DNA from: J054 sp964613615
GTDB lineage: Bacteria > Pseudomonadota > Gammaproteobacteria > Steroidobacterales > GCA-2729495
NCBI GenBank assembly: GCA_964613615.1
Contig: CAZTIB010000213.1
Span: forward strand, 30,963 to 94,962
DNA: 64,000 bases
Direction: 5' to 3'
Translations under genes and position numbers: made by a program
Part shown: piece after piece, positions 49,627 through 60,266 of the stretch
How the letters are laid out: every line of letters begins with the position of its first letter
Numbering within the stretch: the first letter of the stretch is position 1
The notes under the pieces: model-generated
Seen by the model: the letters and a program-made list of their open reading frames with translations, nothing else
Told to the model about the DNA's origin: nothing
Database searches by the model: none

Positions 49627-50513
49627 CCCTCGCGGAGCTGCTATCCGCCCAGCCCGCAGTGTTTGCCGGGGTCACGGCCCTGCTGGGATTGATTGTCGGC
49701 AGTTTTCTGAACGTGGTGATACACCGGCTGCCCATCATGCTGGAGCGCAGCTGGCGGGCGCAGGCCCGAGAGGTGCTGGCCGAGCAAGACGGCAGCGCAG
49801 CCCTGACGGCCGAATCGGCCGACACCTACAATCTCGTTACGCCACGCTCGGCCTGCCCCGCCTGTGGCGCCCAGATAAAGGCGTGGCAGAACATCCCGGT
49901 GCTTAGCTTCCTGTTCCTGCGCGGCCGCTGCGCCGGGTGCGGCACGACCATCGGGATTCGCTACCCTGTTGTGGAAACCGTGACGGCCGTGCTGTCGGGG
50001 CTGGTGGCCTGGCATTTCGGCTACAGCCTCGAGACCGCCGGCGCGCTGCTCCTGACCTGGTCGCTGATTGCGCTCACGGTCATCGACTTCGACCACCAGC
50101 TCCTGCCCGATTCCCTCACCCTGCCGCTGCTGTGGCTCGGCCTGGTATTTGCGTTGCAGGGCGGCACCTTCACCGACCTGCGCTCGGGGGTCATCGGGGC
50201 CATGGCCGGCTACCTGAGCCTCTGGTGCATCTACCACCTGTTCAAGCTGGTCACCGGCAAGGAGGGGATGGGCTATGGCGATTTCAAGCTGCTCGGCGCG
50301 CTGGGGGCGTGGCTGGGCTGGCAAATGCTGCCGGTCGTCATCATTCTGTCGGCCCTCGTCGGCGCGGTGACCGGGGTCGCGATGATTCTGTTTGCCGGCC
50401 GGGACAGCCAGCGGCCCATGCCTTTCGGGCCATTCCTGGCCGCCGCCGGTTTCGTGGCCCTGCTGTGGGGTGACGCACTCACCAGCGCCTATCGGCAGAT
50501 GGCCGGATTCTGA
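49623..50513 (+). CDS. pilD: Prepilin leader peptidase / N-methyltransferase
   Basis: This aspartyl membrane protease cuts and N-methylates prepilins. GLIVGSFLNVVIHRLP begins the family core; a cytoplasmic loop has two CxxC pairs (SACPACGAQ and GRCAGCGTT); the catalytic aspartates are in LTVIDFDHQLLPD and MGYGDFKLLGALG. No ATG is available. The frame from GTG 49659 lacks 12 residues present in PilD relatives. A CTG at 49623, which overlaps the pilC stop as CTGA and follows GGGAG by seven bases, gives LTLAELLSAQPAVF, aligning end to end with the N-terminus I recall for Pseudomonas PilD. The CTG start is therefore preferred, though it needs proof; protein length would be 296. Confidence 0.85.
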   Translation: MTLAELLSAQPAVFAGVTALLGLIVGSFLNVVIHRLPIMLERSWRAQAREVLAEQDGSAALTAESADTYNLVTPRSACPACGAQIKAWQNIPVLSFLFLRGRCAGCGTTIGIRYPVVETVTAVLSGLVAWHFGYSLETAGALLLTWSLIALTVIDFDHQLLPDSLTLPLLWLGLVFALQGGTFTDLRSGVIGAMAGYLSLWCIYHLFKLVTGKEGMGYGDFKLLGALGAWLGWQMLPVVIILSALVGAVTGVAMILFAGRDSQRPMPFGPFLAAAGFVALLWGDALTSAYRQMAGF

Positions 50514-50514
50514 A

Positions 50515-51135
50515 GTGCCCGCCTCCGAGACCGCGGTGCGCCGCATCGGTCTGACCGGCGGGATAGCCAGCGGCAAAAGCACCGTGGCGGACATGTTCGC
50601 CGCCCTCGGCGTGCCGGTCATCGACACCGATGTGATCGCCAGGGAGATCGTGGCTCCCGGGCAGCCCGCCCTGGAAGAAATCGTCGCCGCCTTTGGTGCC
50701 GACCTTCTGGGGCCGGACGGCAGCCTGGACCGGCGGGCCCTGCGCGCCAGGGTATTCGCCGATCCGGCCGATCGCCATCGCCTGGAGGGCATCCTGCATC
50801 CGCGAATCCGGAACCGGACGCTGGAACTGGCCGCGGCAGCCGGCGGCCCCTATCAGGTCATCGTCGTCCCGCTGCTGGTAGAAAGCGGTTTCGACAGGCA
50901 GGTGGACGAAGTCGTGGTGGTGGACTGCCCGGAGGCCGAGCAGGTCCACCGGCTGACGACTCGCGACGGTGAGACCGCCCAACAGGCCAGTCGGATGCTG
51001 GCTGCACAAGTCGGCCGCGCCGCGCGAATCGCGGCCGCAGATACGGTGATCGACAACAGCGGCGACCTGCGCGCAACTCGCGCGCAGGTGCAGGCACTGC
51101 ATCAGCGTTATCTCCGCCAGGCATGCGCCGACTGA
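50515..51135 (+). CDS. coaE: Dephospho-CoA kinase
   Basis: The roughly 206-residue P-loop kinase has IGLTGGIASGKSTVADMFA (Walker A GGIASGKST), PVIDTDVIAREIV with the conserved aspartate, and VIVVPLLVESGFDRQVD. It phosphorylates dephospho-CoA in the last step of CoA synthesis. GTG 50515 or GTG 50536 are the possible starts; the first sits directly after the pilD stop. The pilD-coaE-zapD order is standard. Confidence 0.94.
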   Translation: MPASETAVRRIGLTGGIASGKSTVADMFAALGVPVIDTDVIAREIVAPGQPALEEIVAAFGADLLGPDGSLDRRALRARVFADPADRHRLEGILHPRIRNRTLELAAAAGGPYQVIVVPLLVESGFDRQVDEVVVVDCPEAEQVHRLTTRDGETAQQASRMLAAQVGRAARIAAADTVIDNSGDLRATRAQVQALHQRYLRQACAD

Positions 51136-51234
51136 ACACGGCGATGCCGCGTAACATCAATCATTGCGGCCCCGGCAGTGCGTGACGCAGAATAGCGAGA
51201 TGTCTGCTCCAGCCGAATACTGCCGGGACCACCG

Positions 51235-52038
51235 ATGAGCGCCCGGGCGGAACGCATGGCCCGCGCCGAGCCGGCCGGGGCTATACAGGCTTACGAGCAG
51301 CCGCTGACCGAGCGAATGCGCACGTACCTGCGGCTGGAGTTCCTGTACCGGCAGCTGCGCTTCCACCTGGACCGTACCTCGCCGTGGGACAGCCGCGCAG
51401 CACTGTCAGCGCTGCTCGACATCAACTCGATACTGACCCGGGGCGACGTTCGCAGCGACGTGCTGAAGGAGCTGGAGCGCCAGCAGCAACACCTTGACCG
51501 TCTGCACCAGGCCCCGGAGGTGGACGAGGTCCGCCTGTCAGGACTGCTGCGTAACCTGGCCTCGCACCGCGAAGACCTGATCGCCCTTGGCCCGCAGTAC
51601 CTGCGGGTGATGCGCGAGAACGAGTTTCTCAGTGCGGTGAAGCACCGCAGCGCGATCCCGGGCGGCACCTGCGAATTTGATCTGCCGGAATACACGCACT
51701 GGCTGCGCATGCCCTACGAACAACGCTGCCAGGCTCTGAATGCATGGCTCGAGCCGCTGCGCCCGCTGTGCGACGGTGTGGCAGAACTGCTCTGGCTGAT
51801 GCGCGAATCCGGCGAGGCCGCAAGGGCCGTCGCGCAAAATGGCGTTTACCAGCACACCCTCGGGCGCAGCGGCAGCTTTCACCTGCTACGCGTGAGCCTG
51901 CCCGCTGAAAAGCGCATCTACCCGGAAATCAGCGCCGGACATCACCGCTTCACGCTGCGTTTCATGGTCTGGCCCGACGTTGCCGACCGCGCGGTGCAGG
52001 TCAGTGAAGACCTGCCTTTTGAAATCAAGATCTGCTGA
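51235..52038 (+). CDS. zapD: Cell division protein ZapD
   Basis: The 267-residue protein matches the DUF1342/ZapD family: AYEQPLTERMRTYLRLEFLY near the start, and later LPEYTHWLRMPYEQR and GQ-free but conserved GVYQHTLGRSGSFHLLRV. ZapD bundles FtsZ filaments at the division septum. It follows coaE by 99 bp and overlaps convergent mutT by 14 bp. The yacG gene usually found next to it is absent. Confidence 0.93.
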   Translation: MSARAERMARAEPAGAIQAYEQPLTERMRTYLRLEFLYRQLRFHLDRTSPWDSRAALSALLDINSILTRGDVRSDVLKELERQQQHLDRLHQAPEVDEVRLSGLLRNLASHREDLIALGPQYLRVMRENEFLSAVKHRSAIPGGTCEFDLPEYTHWLRMPYEQRCQALNAWLEPLRPLCDGVAELLWLMRESGEAARAVAQNGVYQHTLGRSGSFHLLRVSLPAEKRIYPEISAGHHRFTLRFMVWPDVADRAVQVSEDLPFEIKIC

Positions 52039-52438
52039 GCTCGCGCAACGCTGCCACGATGGGCCGGTCTGCCCGCAGCAGGCCGTGGGCGAGCAAGTCA
52101 TCTACGGCCACCCAGCGCAGCGGCTGCTCTTCCAGGCTGTGCGGCTCGCCCTGCCAGGCTGACACGAGGAACACACACAGGGTGACATCCCGGTCGGGAT
52201 AAACGTGGGTGTATTCCACAAGCTCTGTGGCCCCGGTGACGCGAATGCCGATTTCCTCGTGCAGTTCCCGGTCCAGGGCATCACGCGGCGTCTCGCCGGG
52301 TTGGAGCTTACCGCCGGGGAACTCCCACGCGCCCCCCGCATGCTTGTCCGGTGGACGCTGCGCGATGAGCACGCGGCCGCTGCCGTCCGCCAGCACGCCG
52401 GCGGCCACGCGGATCGCCAGCCGCGCAGCCTCAGGCAA
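52025..52438 (-). CDS. mutT: 8-oxo-dGTP diphosphatase (MutT, Nudix)
   Basis: This 137-residue Nudix hydrolase has a complete box GGKLQPGETPRDALDRELHE followed by EIGI. It begins IRVAAGVLADGSGRVLIAQR. It removes oxidised dGTP. The start is TTG 52438; no ATG is near. It is 15 bp after secA in the same direction, the arrangement seen in many gammaproteobacteria. Confidence 0.92.
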   Translation of the reverse strand: MPEAARLAIRVAAGVLADGSGRVLIAQRPPDKHAGGAWEFPGGKLQPGETPRDALDRELHEEIGIRVTGATELVEYTHVYPDRDVTLCVFLVSAWQGEPHSLEEQPLRWVAVDDLLAHGLLRADRPIVAALRELSRS

Positions 52439-52453
52439 GGAGGCGCGCTCTCA

Positions 52454-55393
<2,940 letters not shown>

Positions 55394-55479
55394 CAGAAGT
55401 CTCCGTGCCCTCCCGCCGGCGGGCTCCACGGGCATCATGCCCGACGGATCTGTGACCCGCTGCGGGAACAAAGCGCTCT

Positions 55480-55485
55480 ATTGTA
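55480..55485 (-). promoter_or_regulatory. Putative -10 box for secA
   Basis: TACAAT on the minus strand lies about 87 bases upstream of the secA TTG. The -35 region (GGACCA-like) is weak. Confidence 0.3.
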
Positions 55486-55524
55486 CGGGGATTGCGGGCC
55501 GGATGGTCCGGTCCGGCGGCGGGC

Positions 55525-56448
55525 TCAGGTGGTCTCGCGGATATGTCGCAGCGGATCGACGGGGCGACCGAGATGGCGCACCTCGAAATGCAGGTTCGGC
55601 CCCGTGGCCCGGCCGGTGGAACCCATTAGCGCAATGCTCTGGCCCTGGCGCACATCATCACCGACCGCCACCAGGTTCTCGGCATTGTGCGCATAGCGGG
55701 TGACATAGCCGTTGCCGTGATTGATCTCCACCATCTTGCCGTAGCCGGAACGATCACCCGAGTAAGTGACGACGCCGGCCGCCACGGCGACGATCTCCGT
55801 GCCAGCCCGCCCGGCAAAGTCCACACCCCGATGTGACGCGGGCTTGCCGGTGAAGGGATCTATACGCCGCCCGAAATTGCTGGAGATCCAGCCGGCGCGA
55901 ACGGGCCGGCCCTGCGGGTACACGCGTTTATGCAGTTTGCGGTTCAGCAACAGGCCTTCCAGCACCATCAACTGTTGTTCCTGCCCGCTCAGTGTGTCGT
56001 CCAGTGCGTCCATCTCCGCCAGGAGCTCGGTCACCTTGGGTGCACCCGACGCCAGTGTGGCGCTGACCGGACCACCCACCGCGGGGGCGATATCGAAATC
56101 GAACTCGCCCTGATCCAGGTCTGCCATGCTGGTCAGCCGGCGGCCCAGGGCGTTCATGCGAATCACGTTAGCGTTGATCTTGCCAAGCTTCAGGGCCAGC
56201 GCATCGAGTTCACGGCGCGCATTACCCCGCAAGGCCTCCAGATTGGATTGCTGAGCGACCACTTCACCCTGCAGGTCGGTGACTTCAGCCACGGATCTGG
56301 AGGCAGCGTGTTCCCCGGCAGCGAAGTAGCCGACAGTGAAGCCGGCCCCTGCGACAATTCCGGCAATGCCGGCCACGGCGCCGATCAGCATCCCGGACAT
56401 GGACAGGTGGCGGGCCGTGCCGCCCCGGCGAAAGATGATTATGTTCAT
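55525..56448 (-). CDS. M23 family peptidoglycan metallopeptidase-like protein under a c-di-GMP riboswitch
   Basis: The 307-residue inner-membrane protein starts MNIIIFRRGGTARHLSMSG, with one transmembrane helix (LIGAVAGIAGIVAGAGFTVG), a periplasmic coiled coil (residues about 60-180) and a C-terminal LytM domain. Zinc ligands are kept: HRGVDF (H-x-G-x-D equivalent) and the final histidine in TGPNLHFEV. The usual HxH reads NLH, so the catalytic histidine is asparagine; YAHN with the other catalytic histidine is present. It may be a weak enzyme or an amidase activator. It sits between dciA and secA as is common. A c-di-GMP-I riboswitch lies in its leader. Confidence 0.88.
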   Translation of the reverse strand: MNIIIFRRGGTARHLSMSGMLIGAVAGIAGIVAGAGFTVGYFAAGEHAASRSVAEVTDLQGEVVAQQSNLEALRGNARRELDALALKLGKINANVIRMNALGRRLTSMADLDQGEFDFDIAPAVGGPVSATLASGAPKVTELLAEMDALDDTLSGQEQQLMVLEGLLLNRKLHKRVYPQGRPVRAGWISSNFGRRIDPFTGKPASHRGVDFAGRAGTEIVAVAAGVVTYSGDRSGYGKMVEINHGNGYVTRYAHNAENLVAVGDDVRQGQSIALMGSTGRATGPNLHFEVRHLGRPVDPLRHIRETT

Positions 56449-56554
56449 CAGGTCCGTCTTACCCCATACTCGACGGGTGAGAACTCGTGCGAGCCAGCCA
56501 TGGCTGGTTGACGAACGAAGGTTCGTGCACGCGCAATGCGCAAGCTGGCAGTAG

Positions 56555-56645
56555 CTGTCATTCGGCGACCCCGCTGTCGTAGGTGCTGACCCGTAGATCG
56601 GTGGCTTTGCGTCCCCGTCTTTCAACGGGTTTGCCTTTTCGCTGC
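56555..56645 (-). promoter_or_regulatory. c-di-GMP-I (GEMM) riboswitch in the leader of the M23 peptidase gene
   Basis: The minus-strand RNA reads AAGGCAAACC, a P2 hairpin CCCGTT-GAAA-GACGGG with GNRA tetraloop, then GGGACGCAAAGCCACCG, a P3 hairpin, and CAGCGGGGTCGCCG. These are the conserved blocks of the GEMM-I aptamer (GGCAAACC, GAAA loop, GGGACGCAAAGCC, GCGGGGTTACCG) in the right order and spacing. About 107 bases separate its 3' end from the ATG at 56448. That platform has hairpins (one being the 14-bp palindrome CCAGCCATGGCTGG) but no T-tract, so translational control is more likely than termination. Confidence 0.85.
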
Positions 56646-56649
56646 AAAG

Positions 56650-56678
56650 ACTATGCCGAACGGCTATGCGCAGTACAA
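56650..56678 (-). promoter_or_regulatory. Putative sigma-70 promoter for the riboswitch transcript
   Basis: On the minus strand TTGTAC (56678-56673) and CATAGT (56655-56650) are spaced by 17 bases. The expected start near 56643 falls right at the 5' edge of the riboswitch. Confidence 0.5.
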
Positions 56679-56718
56679 GGAACTGGCTTCACACCTGCGA
56701 TCTTATTTTTTATGCATT

Positions 56719-57027
56719 ATGTCAGATACTGAGCCCAAGTCCCTGTCCAGGCTCGCAACCGATCCTACTTCCCCACTGGGTCGGCTGGCAAGAGAGGCGG
56801 CCGCCCGGGTCGCGTTAACGGACCACTTGCGCGCCGGTCTCGCCGACTCCGTCGGCTCACACATCGCCGGGGCCAACCTCCGTGATGACGGCACGCTGGT
56901 GGTGCTGGCGGCGGGCCCGGAATGGGCCGCGCGCCTGCGCTTTGAAAGCGACCGCCTGCTGACCCTGTGCCGGGCCGTCTACCCGGCAGCGGCGCGGGTG
57001 CGGGTGCGGGTCACCCAAGGCGGCTGA
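56719..57027 (+). CDS. dciA: DciA-like (DUF721) protein
   Basis: The 102-residue protein begins MSDTEPKSLSRLATDPTSPL and has a DUF721-type core (LVVLAAGPEWAARLRFESDRL, then VRVRVTQGG). DciA helps load the replicative helicase DnaB in bacteria that lack DnaC. It is short but the core is complete. It lies between secA/M23 and ftsZ, the usual position in this order, convergent with ftsZ and divergent from the M23 gene. ATG 56719 is used; an upstream in-frame ATG at 56653 would overlap the riboswitch promoter. Confidence 0.72.
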   Translation: MSDTEPKSLSRLATDPTSPLGRLAREAAARVALTDHLRAGLADSVGSHIAGANLRDDGTLVVLAAGPEWAARLRFESDRLLTLCRAVYPAAARVRVRVTQGG

Positions 57028-57066
57028 ACTTCGGGGCGACTGGCCTGCGCCGGTCGCCCCGCCGTT

Positions 57067-58227
57067 TCAGTCGGCCTGCCGGCGCAGAAAAGCCGGGATA
57101 TCCAGCAGTTCGAAAGCCGGCTCCGGCGGCGGCGTGTTGCTGCCGCCCACCGCCTGCTGGCGAATGCCCGTGGGCGTGTCGAATTGCGAATAGTTCGGCC
57201 GCTCGCCGGAAGCCGCTGCTCTCACGTCGGGCACCACCATGACCTCGGGCGGTTGCTTCACCGCCTTGATGGGCTGGCCCAGCCCCGTGGCAACCACCGT
57301 GACCCGAATAGAGTTCGAAATATCGGGGTCGATCACCGTACCGACTACCACCGTGGCGTCGTCGGCCGCGCACTGTTTCACCGTGTCACCCACCTGCTGG
57401 AACTCACCGATAGACAGATCCATGCCTGCCGTTACGTTGACGAGAATTCCGCGTGCACCCGACAGGTCGATATCCTCGAGTAACGGGCTGGAGATGGCCG
57501 CTTCGGCTGCTTCACGGGCCCGGTCTTCGCCGGCCGCACCGCCGGAACCCATCATGGCCATGCCCATCTCGGCCATCACCGTGCGCACGTCGGCGAAATC
57601 CACGTTGATCAGCCCGGGTCGGGTGATCAACTCGGCAATGCCCTGCACCGCACCCTGCAGCACCTCGTTGGCGGACTTGAAAGCATCCAGCAGCGTGGTC
57701 TGCGCGCCGAGCACGGATAGCAGCTTCTCGTTCGGAATCGTGATCAACGAGTCCACGTACTTGCCCAGATCGTTGATACCCTGGTCGGCCACGCTTTGGC
57801 GTTTCCTGCCTTCCATAGAGAAGGGCTTGGTGACCACCGCCACCGTCAGGATCCCCAGTTCGCGCGCCACCTGGGCCACCACCGGCGCTGCGCCAGTGCC
57901 GGTGCCGCCACCAAGACCCGCGGTGATGAACAGCATGTCGGTGCCCTCGATCACCTCGAGAATCCGGTCGCGGTCTTCCATTGCCGCGGCCCGGCCCACA
58001 TCGGGGTCGGCTCCGGCGCCGAGGCCCTTGGTGATGTTGCAGCCGATCTGCAACGCCGTGCGCACGTTGCAGCTTTTCAGGGCCTGCGCGTCCGTGTTCG
58101 CGCAGATAAAGTCCACGCCCTCGATCCCGGTGTTCACCATGTGCTTCACGGCGTTGCCGCCGCCACCACCGACTCCCAGTACCTTGATCACAGCGTTCTG
58201 GCTGTAGGCATCCATTAGCTCAAACAT
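57067..58227 (-). CDS. ftsZ: Cell division protein FtsZ
   Basis: This tubulin-like GTPase of 386 residues has the signature GGGTGTGAAP near 105-114, the N-terminal IKVLGVGGGGGNAVKHMV, and the synergy-loop residues near VDFADVRTVMAEMG. The conserved C-terminal peptide LDIPAFLRRQ that binds FtsA and ZipA is present. It forms the Z-ring. It follows ftsA by 49 bp. Downstream comes dciA, with no lpxC between. Confidence 0.98.
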   Translation of the reverse strand: MFELMDAYSQNAVIKVLGVGGGGGNAVKHMVNTGIEGVDFICANTDAQALKSCNVRTALQIGCNITKGLGAGADPDVGRAAAMEDRDRILEVIEGTDMLFITAGLGGGTGTGAAPVVAQVARELGILTVAVVTKPFSMEGRKRQSVADQGINDLGKYVDSLITIPNEKLLSVLGAQTTLLDAFKSANEVLQGAVQGIAELITRPGLINVDFADVRTVMAEMGMAMMGSGGAAGEDRAREAAEAAISSPLLEDIDLSGARGILVNVTAGMDLSIGEFQQVGDTVKQCAADDATVVVGTVIDPDISNSIRVTVVATGLGQPIKAVKQPPEVMVVPDVRAAASGERPNYSQFDTPTGIRQQAVGGSNTPPPEPAFELLDIPAFLRRQAD

Positions 58228-58276
58228 CAGCTCTTCCTCCTAACTTCAACGACAACAGGCCCCGTACAGGCCAACC

Positions 58277-59509
58277 TCAAAAACCACCCTGGAACCACGC
58301 TTTCATGCGCTCCCAGATCTCTCGCAAACTGCTGCCCGTGGGCTCGGCTGCTTCTTTCTCGGCCCGGCTGCGCGCGTACAGCAACAGCCCTACACCCGTG
58401 GCGTGAATCGGATTGCGCACCACGTCCACCAGGCCCCGCACGTGCTGAGGCGTACCCAGGCGCACCGGCATGTGAAACACTTCTTCAGCCAGTTCCACCG
58501 CGCCCTCCATCTTCGAGCTGCCGCCAGTGAGCACGACGCCGGCCGCCACCATGTCTTCGAAGCCGCTCCGGCGCAGTTCATCGCGAATCAGGCCAAACAG
58601 TTCCTCGTAGCGCGGCTCGACCACCTCGGCCAGCGTCTGGCGCGCCAGCCGCCGCGGCGGCCGGTCGCCCACGCTCGGTACCTCGATGGTCTCCTCGGCG
58701 TTTGCCAACTGCGATAGCGCGCACGCGTACTTGATTTTGATTTCCTCGGCGTATTGCGTGGGCGTGCGCAGGGAAATCGCGATGTCGTTGGTGACCTGGT
58801 CACCGGCAATGGGTATGACGGCCGTGTGCTTGATGGCGCCGCCATTGAAAACCGCGATATCCGTGGTCCCACCGCCGATATCGACCAGGCAAACGCCGAG
58901 TTCCATCTCATCTTCCGTGAGCACCGAGTAGCTGGAGGCCAGCTGCTCCAGCACGATGTCTTCCACCTCGAGACCGCAGCGCTGCACGCACTTGACGATG
59001 TTCTGTGCCGCGCTTGCGGCACCCGTCACCATGTGCACGCGAGCCTCCAGCCGCACACCCGACATGCCGATGGGCTCGCGAATGCCTTCCTGGCCGTCGA
59101 TGACGAATTCCTGCGGCAGCACATGCAGGATGCGCTGGTCGGCGGGTATTGCGACGGCCCTGGCCGCATCGATAACCCGGTCCACGTCACCCCGCGTCAC
59201 TTCGCGATCACGGATTGCGACGATGCCGTGGGAATTCAGGCTACGCACGTGGCTGCCGGCAATGCCGGCAAACACCGTGTGTATGTCGCAGCCGGCCATC
59301 AGTTCCGCCTCTTCTACCGCGCGCTGAATAGAGTTGACGGTGGACTCAATGTTCACGACGACTCCGCGCTTCAGGCCCCGGGACGGGTTCATGCCGAAGC
59401 CGATGACTTCCAGCTCGCCGTCTTCGTGGACTTCACCGACCACCGCGACGACCTTGGACGTGCCAATGTCCAGGCCAACAATCAAACCTTTGTCCCCACG
59501 CTTAGACAC
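58277..59509 (-). CDS. ftsA: Cell division protein FtsA
   Basis: This actin-like membrane tether of 410 residues begins at GTG 59509 (MSKRGDKGLIVGLDIGTSKV), overlapping the ftsQ stop by 8 bases. Phosphate loops VGLDIGTSK and VDIGGGTTDIAVF are visible, and the C-terminal amphipathic anchor (SLREIWERMKAWFQGGF) is intact. It links FtsZ to the membrane and to downstream division proteins. Confidence 0.97.
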   Translation of the reverse strand: MSKRGDKGLIVGLDIGTSKVVAVVGEVHEDGELEVIGFGMNPSRGLKRGVVVNIESTVNSIQRAVEEAELMAGCDIHTVFAGIAGSHVRSLNSHGIVAIRDREVTRGDVDRVIDAARAVAIPADQRILHVLPQEFVIDGQEGIREPIGMSGVRLEARVHMVTGAASAAQNIVKCVQRCGLEVEDIVLEQLASSYSVLTEDEMELGVCLVDIGGGTTDIAVFNGGAIKHTAVIPIAGDQVTNDIAISLRTPTQYAEEIKIKYACALSQLANAEETIEVPSVGDRPPRRLARQTLAEVVEPRYEELFGLIRDELRRSGFEDMVAAGVVLTGGSSKMEGAVELAEEVFHMPVRLGTPQHVRGLVDVVRNPIHATGVGLLLYARSRAEKEAAEPTGSSLREIWERMKAWFQGGF

Positions 59510-60266
59510 GCGGTTCTTCCAGCTGGGTCCGCCAGCCAATCGCGAAGCCGTGCGTGTAGCGCATGTCCACGTAGGCGACCTGTTCTGAATTGACGGCCAC
59601 ACCGTTGTCCAGCGCGCGGAAAAAGCGCGCGAGCCGCTGCTCCACCGCGTCGGCGCCCAGTCGAACCGCGACGCCGTTGTTGAGTCGGAAGCTCCAGGCG
59701 CCCCGGGCATCCAGGTCCAGGCTCAGCGCCGCGAGACCACGCTGTTCGAGCTGGGTCTGGATCGTGAAATACATGCTCGCCACGCGGCGCTCCGAACCGT
59801 CCGGGCCAATCAGGCGTGGCAGTTCGGCCGGCAGCCGCACCTCGCCCTTGACGAATAGCTCACCGGCCTCGTTCAACAAACCGTCTTCACCCCAGCAGGC
59901 CGCCGGTTGTTGTTCGACCACACGCACCACCAGGCTGCCCGGCCAGCGCCGCTGCACGCTGGCCGTTGCGACCCACGGCAGGCCCGCAGCGGCGCCCTGA
60001 ATCTTGCCGAGGTCGCTGCTGAGAAACCCGTCCTGCACGTGCTCCGCGAGAGCCTCTTCAATCTGCATTGCGGAGACCCGTTCGAAAGGTCCTTGCACCA
60101 GCACAGCCGTAATCGGCCGGTCCATCAGCCACACCGTGCACACATAAACAGCAGCCGTGACGCAGGCACCGGCCAGCACGCCGACGACCCGGGTCCAGTT
60201 CACCGCGGGCAGGGTCACCCGCTTCTTCGGCTCGGCTTTGCGGCGACGGTTAGGCCGGCGTGCCAT
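59502..60266 (-). CDS. ftsQ: Cell division protein FtsQ
   Basis: The 254-residue bitopic protein has a basic cytoplasmic tail (MARRPNRRRKAEPKKR), one transmembrane helix (VGVLAGACVTAAVYVCTVWL), a POTRA domain (ITAVLVQGPFERVSAMQIEE) and a beta domain. GGGGAGG sits before ATG 60266. It bridges early and late division proteins through FtsB/FtsL. It overlaps ddlB by 17 bp and ftsA by 8. Confidence 0.94.
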   Translation of the reverse strand: MARRPNRRRKAEPKKRVTLPAVNWTRVVGVLAGACVTAAVYVCTVWLMDRPITAVLVQGPFERVSAMQIEEALAEHVQDGFLSSDLGKIQGAAAGLPWVATASVQRRWPGSLVVRVVEQQPAACWGEDGLLNEAGELFVKGEVRLPAELPRLIGPDGSERRVASMYFTIQTQLEQRGLAALSLDLDARGAWSFRLNNGVAVRLGADAVEQRLARFFRALDNGVAVNSEQVAYVDMRYTHGFAIGWRTQLEEPRV

